Part shown: positions 16,727 to 23,370 of the stretch, piece by piece | How the letters are laid out: each line of letters begins with the position of its first letter | Numbering within the stretch: the first letter of the stretch is position 1 | NCBI GenBank assembly: GCA_041687295.1 | Contig: JAWLCG010000009.1 | Span: 1 to 31,667 of the forward strand | DNA from: JAWLCG01 sp041687295 | GTDB taxonomy: Bacteria; Planctomycetota; Phycisphaerae; SM23-33; FEN-1343 | Direction of reading: 5' to 3' | DNA: 31,667 nucleotides | Translations under genes and position numbers: made by a program | Notes under the pieces: model-generated | Seen by the model: only the letters and a program-made list of their open reading frames with translations | What the model was told of the DNA's origin: nothing | The model's database searches: none

Positions 16727-16758
16727 AGAAAGGCGGGGGGAGTTCCCCCCGCCTTTCT
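16727..16758 (-). terminator. Long stem-loop after the first pilin-like gene
   Basis: AGAAAGGCGGGGGGA pairs over 15 bases with TCCCCCCGCCTTTCT around a two-base gap. It starts 15 bases past the stop at 16773. On the minus strand it is followed by GCTCAT, not a U-run. It may terminate partially, making more of the pilin-like protein than of the downstream chaperone-like protein and secretin, or it may stabilise the upstream message. Confidence 0.6.
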
Positions 16759-16772
16759 GGTGATCGCGAGAA

Positions 16773-17339
16773 CTAGTGCTGGATCGTGACGATCAGCGTG
16801 CCCTCGTAGACGCCCGGGAGAGCAATCTCACCGTCCAGGCTCTTGCGGTTGGAGGCCGGGACGGTCAGAACAAAGTCGGAAGTGCCGGCGCTATTCATGC
16901 GGGTGATGTTCTCGTTGCCGATCGGCTCGTTCCACCAGCTGGTGTCGGCCATGTTGCCACCGGGGCCACTGGCCGGCCACAGCATCGGACGGAAGGCAAG
17001 CACCTCGTCCTGATTTGTGGCGTCCACGCCGCGGGCGAAGACCCAGCTGTTATGGTCGGTCGGAGCGACAGCGGTCCACCAGGCACCAAGGGCGCCCTTC
17101 TCCTCGCCATCGATGATGATGGAGTGGCCGACGTTGGACTTGACGGTGAAGGGCACGGCAGCCGAGTTCTCACTACCCGTGCCGGCGGTCACCGCCAGGA
17201 TGGTCCCCGCAGGGAAGATCAGTTCCGAGTAGGCATCCACGGTGATCTGGACGGTCACGTCCTTCTCGGCAGCCGGTGTCTGCGCCATCGCCATGCTGCA
17301 CAGACCCACCACCGCGATCAGAGTCAGAATCGTACGCAT
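16773..17339 (-). CDS. Secreted pilin-like beta protein 1
   Basis: A 188-residue protein with a GAGGAG site eight bases before the ATG at 17339. A signal peptide (to AMAQ, residue 20) is followed by a beta-strand start DVTVQITVDAYSELIFPAG, a FTVKSNVGHSIIIDG segment, a Trp-rich loop (GAWWTAV and TSWWNEP) and a last strand YEGTLIVTIQH. The first and last strands, the SNVG segment and the size resemble chaperone-usher pilins and spore-coat-U-like proteins, and the protein is paralogous to the one ending at 17614. No cysteines remain in the mature part, so there is no disulfide. The stem-loop just after it suggests high expression, as in major pilin genes. Confidence 0.65.
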   Translation of the reverse strand: MRTILTLIAVVGLCSMAMAQTPAAEKDVTVQITVDAYSELIFPAGTILAVTAGTGSENSAAVPFTVKSNVGHSIIIDGEEKGALGAWWTAVAPTDHNSWVFARGVDATNQDEVLAFRPMLWPASGPGGNMADTSWWNEPIGNENITRMNSAGTSDFVLTVPASNRKSLDGEIALPGVYEGTLIVTIQH

Positions 17340-17565
17340 TTGTGCATCTCCTCGTTGGTTACGCCCCGTGGGTCCTCGCCCTGGGGCTTCCCCTCGTTGT
17401 GCGGGCCGCCTTTTGCGGCCGCACCCCTGTTCGTGTTGTGGGCGATTCGTTCTCCCCCCGACGGGCCGCCCACCTCTGTCCCGCCGGGCTGCGGCGCCTC
17501 GATCTCGAACCGGGGCCGGCGCCGTCGCCTCGGTTCCGCACGCGTGCAATACCGTCCGAGTCCGT

Positions 17566-17587
17566 CGAGCCGGCCGTCGCCGGCTCG
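17566..17587 (-). terminator. Hairpin after the second pilin-like gene
   Basis: CGAGCCGGC pairs with GCCGGCTCG over nine bases with loop CGTC. It begins 26 bases after the stop at 17614, in the 274-base gap before the next gene. It lacks a U-run. A second imperfect stem (GTGCGG and CCGCAC types) lies near 17398-17427. Confidence 0.4.
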
Positions 17588-17613
17588 GTGTTCTCTGCTG
17601 AAGTCGGTCCCTG

Positions 17614-18099
17614 TCAGTCCGGAATGACCGTCACCGTGGCCGTGCCGGTGCCGGGCTTGGTGATCTCGTTCACGCTGCCGACGCTCTGGCCGTTGATCCC
17701 GATCGTGTGGGTCGACCCGCCAAAGCCGATCGGCAAGTCATAGACCGTGATTCGCAGCAGCTCACTGAGGTGGTAGGTCCCGCCGGTGGCCAGGCTACGG
17801 ACTTCCGGCTCGGCCACCCAGTCGCCCTGCGCGCCCTCGGGCGGCGTCACGCGGGTATAGATCGTCGTACCCACGTTGGAGCGGATCGTGCCGCCGACGG
17901 TGACCGGCGGGGCGGTGGTGGCGCCGGCCGGCAGGGTTACTGTGACCTGCCCGACGTCCATCGTTACCTCGGCGAAGGGCAGCACGCGGATGGTTACCTG
18001 GACGACGGCCTGCTTGCGTGGCGGGTCCTGGGCCCCTGCGGTCGCGGCCAGGACGCCGATCACCATCAGGGCGGCACAGATCGCTGTTGGTCTGCTCAT
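17614..18099 (-). CDS. Secreted pilin-like beta protein 2
   Basis: A 161-residue protein starting at the ATG at 18099, 12 bases after the upstream stop. The signal peptide ends near residue 24 (AGAQ). The mature part begins with QAVVQVTIRVLPFAEV, contains GTIRSNVGTTIYTRVTPP (the SNVG segment shared with pilin-like protein 1) and ends GTATVTVIPD. The beginning, middle and end align by eye with the next gene, so the two are probably duplicates that diverged. There is no membrane span or sorting tail. It is presumably a fibre subunit or secreted partner; the function is inferred only. Confidence 0.62.
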   Translation of the reverse strand: MSRPTAICAALMVIGVLAATAGAQDPPRKQAVVQVTIRVLPFAEVTMDVGQVTVTLPAGATTAPPVTVGGTIRSNVGTTIYTRVTPPEGAQGDWVAEPEVRSLATGGTYHLSELLRITVYDLPIGFGGSTHTIGINGQSVGSVNEITKPGTGTATVTVIPD

Positions 18100-18111
18100 A
18101 GGGTCACCCTG

Positions 18112-18612
18112 CTAGTTCGGCGCCACGATGGTGAAGGTCACGGTTCCGCTGTACTGCCCCGGCGGGTCGCTGATGAGGACATCGAGGCGGAGGTTGATGT
18201 CCAGCGTGAACACGCCCGGGCCCATGGGGCCGGTGAGATTCATCGGGGCGATCATCGGCAGGTACTGACCCGTGCCGGGGTGCTGCAGGAAGAGTCGGCT
18301 GGTCGGGATCTCGGCGTCGCCGGGGCCGGCCAGGGCGGTGGCCTCGGCGATCACGCCGCCGTGCACGCAGTTGGCGGCGATGCGGACCTTGAGCGGCTCG
18401 GGGGCCACTTGGGAGCCCGTACCCCGGGCATCGCCGAAGTCCAATTCATCGGGCGTGACGGTGACTTCGATGTACCGCTGGACGCGGGGCACGGCCTGGG
18501 CGGTCTGGGCGGCCAGGGCCAGCAGGACCGCGGCGGCCAGGGCCCAGCGGAGCGCCCGGTGACAGTCCGGCGCGGGGGCGGCGGCGACGCGAATGCGGGA
18601 GCGGGTCCTCAT
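18112..18612 (-). CDS. Secreted pilin-like beta protein 3
   Basis: A 166-residue protein. The ATG at 18612 has a GGAGGAGG site and overlaps the preceding gene's stop (ATGA), so the two are coupled. The signal peptide is long and arginine-rich (about 1-40, ending AQA). The mature chain starts RYIEVTVTPDELDFGDARGT, has an RIAANCVHGG strand and ends YSGTVTFTIVAPN. Strand order and length match the two following genes. The start (VTVTPDELDFG) also recalls WxL-type surface domains. There is one cysteine in the mature part. It could be a tip or minor subunit. The family assignment is tentative. Confidence 0.6.
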   Translation of the reverse strand: MRTRSRIRVAAAPAPDCHRALRWALAAAVLLALAAQTAQAVPRVQRYIEVTVTPDELDFGDARGTGSQVAPEPLKVRIAANCVHGGVIAEATALAGPGDAEIPTSRLFLQHPGTGQYLPMIAPMNLTGPMGPGVFTLDINLRLDVLISDPPGQYSGTVTFTIVAPN

Positions 18613-19340
18613 TGGCTGATCCTCCTCCGCGCCAGGGCGGGCAGACCCAGCAGCAACAAGCTCAGGCTGGCCGGCTCGGGCACGGCCGATCCGACGCCGG
18701 CGCCCCAGTTCGCCAGCAGGATGTTCAAGTCGGCGTCGTCGACGCGACCCTCGCCGGTGAAATCGCCCTGGCCCCAGCTGGCCTCGGGGGCGGCGCCCCA
18801 GTGGGCCAGCAGCAGGTTCAGGTCCTGATCGTTCACCCTGCCATCGCAGTTGGCGTCGCCGGGGATAAAGGGCGGGCGAGGTGCCCGGGCCGTCCAGGTG
18901 CCCGGGCCAACCATCCAGTCCATCTCCCCGGGCCCGAAGCAGATGAAGTCGGCGTTGTCGACCATCACCCCGTTGCGGTAGGCCTGGAAGTGGAAGGCCG
19001 GGCGGTCGACCTCGCGATCCCCGCCGATCCAGATCGTGAAGTTCAACGTCGCGTCGCCGACGTTGGGCCCGCTGGCGGCCGCGAACACCAGGCTCTCGCT
19101 GAGATAGCTCTGCGACCACTGGTCGGCCTGGCTGGCCGGGCCGGTGAAGGCACTGATGGCCGGGGCGCTGAAGGTGTAGGGGTAGATCATCTGGATCTGG
19201 ATGTAGTCGAACCCCCCGGGCACCTGCTCGCCGACCGGCACATACCAGCCGAAGCTGTCCGCAGCCGCTGGGGTGGCCCCCAAGGCCGCGGCAAGCACCA
19301 GGAGTGCCCGCCCCAACAGATAGACTTGTGCTCGCCTCAT
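18609..19340 (-). CDS. PEP-CTERM/dockerin protein heading the secretin operon
   Basis: A 243-residue protein from the ATG at 19340 (GGAGGT site). A signal peptide ends near AAA-DSFG. The middle (about 30-160) is beta-rich with Tyr/Phe strands, FDYIQIQMIYPYTFSAP and ATLNFTIWIGGDR, and resembles no enzyme. Two dockerin-like loops (161-218, GDANCDGRVNDQDLN and GDFTGEGRVDDADLN) precede a PEP-CTERM tail (AVPEP, hydrophobic span, RRRISQ). It is the first gene of a seven-gene run ending at 13210, so a sorted surface protein is co-made with the pilin-like proteins and the secretin. It may be the anchor or cap of the fibre; inference. Confidence 0.75.
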   Translation of the reverse strand: MRRAQVYLLGRALLVLAAALGATPAAADSFGWYVPVGEQVPGGFDYIQIQMIYPYTFSAPAISAFTGPASQADQWSQSYLSESLVFAAASGPNVGDATLNFTIWIGGDREVDRPAFHFQAYRNGVMVDNADFICFGPGEMDWMVGPGTWTARAPRPPFIPGDANCDGRVNDQDLNLLLAHWGAAPEASWGQGDFTGEGRVDDADLNILLANWGAGVGSAVPEPASLSLLLLGLPALARRRISQ

Positions 19341-19382
19341 GACCAACCTCCGTTGGTGCACACATCAAGCCGGGCGAGCCAC

Positions 19383-19411
19383 TTGACAGGATACCTGAGA
19401 ACCCCTACTAT
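19383..19411 (+). promoter_or_regulatory. Sigma-70-type promoter pointing away from the secretin operon
   Basis: A perfect TTGACA (19383-19388), a 17-base spacer and TACTAT (19406-19411, four of six) lie on the plus strand, divergent to the operon. The expected start is about 19418. No plus-strand gene follows directly, only the hairpin-ended segment annotated next. Confidence 0.45.
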
Positions 19412-19417
19412 GAAACG

Positions 19418-19508
19418 TACGGGTTGGCATCCGCCAGAGGCGGCTCGCCGATCCACCCCGTGGACCAGCGCATCCCTGCCAGGTTGCTCGCTGGTCCACG
19501 TTTGTTTA
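19418..19508 (+). ncRNA. Candidate small RNA of about 90 bases
   Basis: The segment starts where the plus-strand promoter predicts. It holds a small stem (CCGCC and GGCGG at 19431-19443) inside a larger possible fold. It ends in a perfect 12-base stem CGTGGACCAGCG/CGCTGGTCCACG (19459-19470, 19489-19500) followed by TTTGTTT, the shape of an intrinsic terminator. There is no matching known RNA family that I recognise. The same hairpin could instead be in the operon leader on the minus strand. Confidence 0.35.
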
Positions 19509-19968
19509 TCTACTCTGACAGCGACTGCACACCGATCGCCGTATTCTTCTGCTCAGGGGAACACGTTAGGAGGTCTGGCGTCACAGCTTTCAGCCCGATC
19601 GAGCCCCACATAGATCGATCACTCCGTAACCCCTTAGGCCCGAAGGCCATCCCTCTACTGATTACCACACTACGGGCTCCGCGTTTTTCTGTCAACCGTT
19701 TTTTCATATCATTGACGTTCGCAAAAACTGTCGCCCTTCATATCCCCCAAATATGTGAAACGCCCTGCAAACAGAAGCCTTTCCGGGGTCCAGGTGTAGC
19801 AGCAGAGCGGCAACGTTTCCATGACTGATACCCTATGGAAGAAGCGATCTTTGTAGAACACATCAACTGCAATGACATTCATAGTAAGGACACATGATGC
19901 CCTTGTCTCTTGCTGCAATGCCTGTCCCGGTGGCTAACCAGCTGCAAGGCCGACGGGAGGAGCTCAGC
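19509..19968. other. AT-richer intergenic stretch without a recognised gene
   Basis: Base composition drops clearly compared with the flanks, with runs such as CGTTTTTTCAT. No open frame here has coding character or a good start site. A minus-strand TTGACA (19695-19690) with a poor -10 17 bases on (TAGTGT) could be the operon promoter with a leader of over 300 bases. This is only a possibility. Confidence 0.5.
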
Positions 19969-20036
19969 ATGGCCCTCAGCATGACTTGGCGGGAGCGCGT
20001 GCTGGCGGCACTGGCTCGGCAGGAGCCGGACCGATC
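19969..20036 (+). pseudogene. 5' stub of a URO-D-type methyltransferase gene
   Basis: The ATG at 19969 has a strong GGGAGGAG site and encodes MALSMTWRERVLAALARQ followed by EPDR. This closely resembles the usual opening of uroporphyrinogen-decarboxylase-like proteins (TxRERVLAALxxxEPDRVP). After EPDR the frame degrades and within 90 bases meets the end of the recombinase on the other strand. It seems to be the remainder of a gene cut by that element. Confidence 0.5.
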
Positions 20037-20120
20037 TGGACCTGTCGAGGCCAGGGCAGGGGCCGGAGATGCGTGGGAACGCGACGCCCGCCCCCACGCG
20101 AAGGGACACTCTCCGGGCAG

Positions 20121-21400
20121 CTACGCCTGGTCGCGCTGCTCGGCCTGCTCCGCCTCCAGCCGCTTCCGCTCGCGTTGGACGGAGCTCCTGCCAACCCCGA
20201 CCTGCTCGGCCACCTCGCTGTCGTTGATCCCCTGGCGGATCAGCTCACGCATCTGCCGGAGCTTCTCGATGCCGATGCGACTGTATCGGCCGCGATTCGG
20301 CTTCTCGCCCGCCCCCGAGGCCTCGCGGATGCGCAGGATCTTCATGATCGACTGGGAGGACCAGCTGGTCCGGCCGGCGACGGCCAGCCGGTTGAACTCC
20401 CGGGCGATGTCCGCCCCCGACCAGAGACGGTTGGTGAACAGGTCGAACGCCATCAGCGCGTACTGGATGGTCGCATCGTCGGCGGCGTACCGCCTGACCC
20501 GCTTGCCGTGAGCCCCGTAGACCGGCTGGCCGCTCCTGTCCACGGCGTCGACGCACCTGTAGCCCAGCGGAGGCCTGCCGAGGGACGTCCCCCTCCGCGC
20601 CCCGCCTTCATGCCGCGGTGGACCTTCTCGCGAAGCTGCTCGACGAACCACTGGTGCAGCATGGCGAACATGTGCAGCTGCACCATGCCCATGGGCTGGA
20701 TGCTGTCGAAGGAGCCTCACACCTCGAGCATCCTCCGCCCGGCCTTCTTCACGATCGCCCCCAGCTTCAGGGCCTCAATGGCGTCCCTGGCGGCCCGGCC
20801 GATCTCGTCGATGTAGAGCGTCGAGATCTTGCCGGGCCCCGTCTGCCGGACGAGCCGCTTGCAGGTCTGGTAGCCCTTGCGGGCCGCCGTCGTGCCGGTG
20901 ACGCCCGCGTCGGCGAACACGTAGGCCCAGGGGATGAACACGCGGTCCTGCGCAGCCCGCTGGAGCTGGAGGGCGAGCTGGTCCTCGCAGGAACGCGGGT
21001 TGGAGCTATCAGAACTATAACGCCCATAGCCGGTACCCAGGGACTCCCAGCAGGCGAGGTCCTCCCCGGCCTCGAAGCTCTCGAGCTGCTGATCGAGGAA
21101 CCGCCGGCGGAACCCCGCGGCCATCTCCTCCAGGACCCCTGGCGAAGGCTCCGGCAGGATGGCCGTGCCCGCCAGCTCAGGCCACAGCCGCCGCTGGGCT
21201 CGCAGGTACACCTCGGCCATCTCCAGCAGCTGCCCCGACTCGGGCAGCCCCCGCTCCTCCTTTGGCCGGCCCCGCGTTCCCTGGAAGCGGGGGGCAGGCT
21301 CACCGGGCCCCGGAGTCACCTCAGTTTTGGCTTGGGCCAGTGCCAAGTCACGGGTACCATCGGGAGCCGATCGGAACTCCGACCCAGAGCCGAGGCCCAT
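20121..21400 (-). pseudogene. Serine recombinase (resolvase family), broken
   Basis: The minus-strand frame starts with an unassigned N-terminal region (start uncertain: ATG at 21400 or 21220) and then a resolvase domain with GYGRYSSDSSNPRSCEDQLA, where the Ser after YGRY should be catalytic, followed by VFADAGVTGTTAARKG and IDEIGRAARDAIEAL. A TGA at 20719-20717 stands where the family has the Ser of VSDGFDSS. After it the same frame gives SIQPMGMVQLHMFAML, then about 20600 one G is missing from a G run. The next frame continues RRGTSLGRPPLGY, a recombinase domain (WSGADIAREFNRLAV) and a Hin-type HTH near the end. Two lesions make it inactive unless they are sequence errors. Confidence 0.8.
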
Positions 21401-21540
21401 GGCCTGCAGGCTGTTAGGATCGTTTAGCAGGTGATCGGAACCAACTGGAGAAGTCGGCACCGAAACCGTGGGCTTGGGCGCCGAACCCTGGAGCGAGGCC
21501 CGCAATGAAACCGTCTGACGTCCGTTAAGCGAAGTGTGCG

Positions 21541-22122
21541 ATGGACCCTGACCCGATCCAGACCGCCGTGCGGAGTGCCCGGGCCGGCCAGCCCGAGGGT
21601 TACCGCGCGCTGCTGGAGGTGCTGGGCCCGCGGCTGATGGGTTACTTCTACCGCGCCACCGGCGACCGCCACGAGGCGGAGGACCTGCTGGGCGAGCTGA
21701 TGCTCCGCCTGGTGCGGACGCTGCCGAAGTATGACGAGCGGGGCCGATTCGAGCCCTGGCTGTTCCGCATCGCGGCCAATCTGGTGCGCGATCGGCTGAG
21801 GCGGCGGCGCTCGGCGGGCCCACGCCTGTCACTGTCGGTCGGTGGGGAGGACGGCGAGCCCCTGGCCGACGAGATATGCGACGGCGGGCCCGACGTGGCC
21901 GATACGCTGGTCGCCCGCGAGGAGGGCCAGGCCCTTCGGGCGGCCCTGGAGACGCTCGACGAGCCGACGCGGCAGACGCTGCTGCTGCGGCACTTCGGGC
22001 AGATGAGCTTCGCCGAGATCGCCCAGACGATGGGCTGCCCGCTCGGCACGGCCCTGGCACGGGCGCACCGGGGGCTGCGGGCCCTGCGGAGTCGCCTGGC
22101 CGGGCACGAGCCGACGGGCTGA
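21541..22122 (+). CDS. ECF-type RNA polymerase sigma factor
   Basis: A 193-residue protein. Region 2 is at about 15-90: core-binding GYFYRATGDRHEAEDLLGEL and DNA-melting helix PWLFRIAANLVRDRLRRRR. Region 4 is at about 138-190: LDEPTRQTLLLRHFGQMSFA and the HTH IAQTMGCPLGTALARAHRGL. There is no C-terminal extension. It is followed at short spacing by a membrane protein and a secreted protein, the usual layout of an ECF operon, and the first of these is likely its anti-sigma factor. The upstream GGAACC at 21436 could be an ECF -35, but no matching -10 is clear. Confidence 0.93.
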   Translation: MDPDPIQTAVRSARAGQPEGYRALLEVLGPRLMGYFYRATGDRHEAEDLLGELMLRLVRTLPKYDERGRFEPWLFRIAANLVRDRLRRRRSAGPRLSLSVGGEDGEPLADEICDGGPDVADTLVAREEGQALRAALETLDEPTRQTLLLRHFGQMSFAEIAQTMGCPLGTALARAHRGLRALRSRLAGHEPTG

Positions 22123-22135
22123 TCGGAGGGTGGAG

Positions 22136-22648
22136 ATGGAACCGCAGATCGACAACAAGACACTCGATGCCGCCGCCCGCCGACTCGACGGGCAGGCCCC
22201 GGCCCCCGATGCGCCGGCCGAGGCTCTCGCCCGCGAGGTGACCGAGCACGAGGCCTGGCTGGCCGAGAGGCTGGCCGTGACGGTCGCGCCGGAACTGCTG
22301 GACCGCGTCGCCCGCCAGACGCAGGCCGCCTTGGCCCGTCGCCGCCGCGCGCGGTGGGTCGGCCGGGCCCTGGCCGGGGCCGGTGCCCTGGCGGCCGGGG
22401 TGGTCCTGGCCGTGACGCTGCTGCACAGCGGCACCCCGCCGGCGCCCGCGCCGGCCCTGTCGACGCAGGAGGCCGTCGAGGCCTTCCTCGCCGACCCCGG
22501 GTCCGACAAGGACCTCGAGGCCTTCGAGGCCGCCCTGGACGAGTTGGCTGGCGACTTCTCCCAGCCCATTCCCGACAGCCTGGATTTCCGCCTGGACGCC
22601 CTGGAGGGCGACCGGGGCAACCCCTGGCTGACCGGCGAGGACCTGTAA
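22136..22648 (+). CDS. Single-span membrane protein, candidate anti-sigma factor
   Basis: A 170-residue protein. The ATG at 22136 follows a GGAGGG site five bases upstream; a GTG at 22130 is less likely. About 75 hydrophilic N-terminal residues are cytoplasmic, then comes a TM span near 77-99 (ALAGAGALAAGVVLAVTLL) and an acidic Ala-rich outer domain (LEAFEAALDELAGDFSQPI). It lies 13 bases after the ECF gene. No zinc-binding HxxxCxxC motif is present, so the call rests on position and topology. It could alternatively be a sensor partner. Confidence 0.6.
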   Translation: MEPQIDNKTLDAAARRLDGQAPAPDAPAEALAREVTEHEAWLAERLAVTVAPELLDRVARQTQAALARRRRARWVGRALAGAGALAAGVVLAVTLLHSGTPPAPAPALSTQEAVEAFLADPGSDKDLEAFEAALDELAGDFSQPIPDSLDFRLDALEGDRGNPWLTGEDL

Positions 22649-22663
22649 CGAGCGAGGTGCACC

Positions 22664-23290
22664 GTGAACGGCAGAACCTTCATCGCCGCCCTGGCCCTGG
22701 TGGCCGTCATCGGCGTCTGGAGCAGCGCCCAGCCCGGCCCGTCGGGCGGGCCCGTCGTGGCGCCCCAGGACGATGGCCTGACCGAGCCGCCGCCCGGCCC
22801 GCCCGGCCCGCCGACGGAGGCCTTCGGACCCGATCGGCCCGCCCGCGTCGAGCAGATGATGGAGCGGATCCGCCAGACCTGGCCCGACCAGCACCGCCGG
22901 CTGGAGGCCTTGCGGCACAACCCCCGGCTGTTCTACCCGGCGCTGACCCGCACGGCCCATCTGCTGCGCGAGACGGAGGGGCTCAGCCCCGAGCTGCGCG
23001 AGGCCTTCGCCCGCGCCCGGGCCGACAACGTCCGCCTGGCCGAGCTGGTCCGCCGCTACCGCGCGACGAGCGAATCGCAGCGCCGGCAGGAGCTTCGCAA
23101 GCAGATCGAGGCCCTCGTCGCCCGGCAGTTCGACGACACCCAGGCCCTGCGTCAGCACCGGCTCGACCAGTTCGCCCGCCAGCTCGACCAGCTCCGCGAG
23201 CAGATCGAGCAGCGCCGCCAGAACCGCCAGCAGGTCATCGACGCCCGCGTGGAAGACCTGCTCACCGGCCAGGGCCGCCAGCCCTGGTAG
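22664..23290 (+). CDS. Secreted helical protein of the ECF operon
   Basis: A 208-residue protein from a GTG at 22664 (GAGGTG site). The signal peptide ends near residue 22. A Pro/Gly-rich linker (PPPGPPGPP) leads to a long, charged helical region (about 60-200, ARVEQMMERIRQTWPDQHRR and RQHRLDQFARQLDQLREQIE) that should form a coiled coil. It resembles the periplasmic stress-sensor type (Spy/CpxP or heavy-metal resistance-like) by architecture, not by motif. The stop TAG belongs to a GTAG-headed repeat. Confidence 0.6.
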   Translation: MNGRTFIAALALVAVIGVWSSAQPGPSGGPVVAPQDDGLTEPPPGPPGPPTEAFGPDRPARVEQMMERIRQTWPDQHRRLEALRHNPRLFYPALTRTAHLLRETEGLSPELREAFARARADNVRLAELVRRYRATSESQRRQELRKQIEALVARQFDDTQALRQHRLDQFARQLDQLREQIEQRRQNRQQVIDARVEDLLTGQGRQPW

Positions 23291-23370
23291 GGCGGGCAAT
23301 GCCCGCCGCGAGGGCGTGGAGCTCCACGGTGTGTCCCGGCGCCCTCGACGGCGGGCGGTGTCCGCCCTAC
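23287..23370. repeat. Inverted pair of GTAG-headed palindromes, family B
   Basis: Plus-strand unit GTAGGGCGGGCAATGCCCGCC (23287-23307) faces a minus-strand unit starting GTAGGGCGGACACCGCCC (GTAG at 23370-23367). GAGGGCG and a central TGGAGCTCCA palindrome lie between. Each GTAG holds the TAG stop of one of the two convergent genes. Confidence 0.75.

Noticed and set aside
19424..19828. Plus-strand open frame in the AT-richer gap
   Set aside because: Neither start site nor composition supports coding; it crosses the candidate RNA hairpin.
19709..19918. 69-codon minus-strand frame before the recombinase
   Set aside because: No ribosome site of note, no recognisable sequence, and it sits in a gene-free stretch.
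21434..21540. ECF-type promoter upstream of the sigma gene (GGAACC at 21436)
   Set aside because: No CGTC or similar -10 at the required 16-17 bases; the spacing does not fit.
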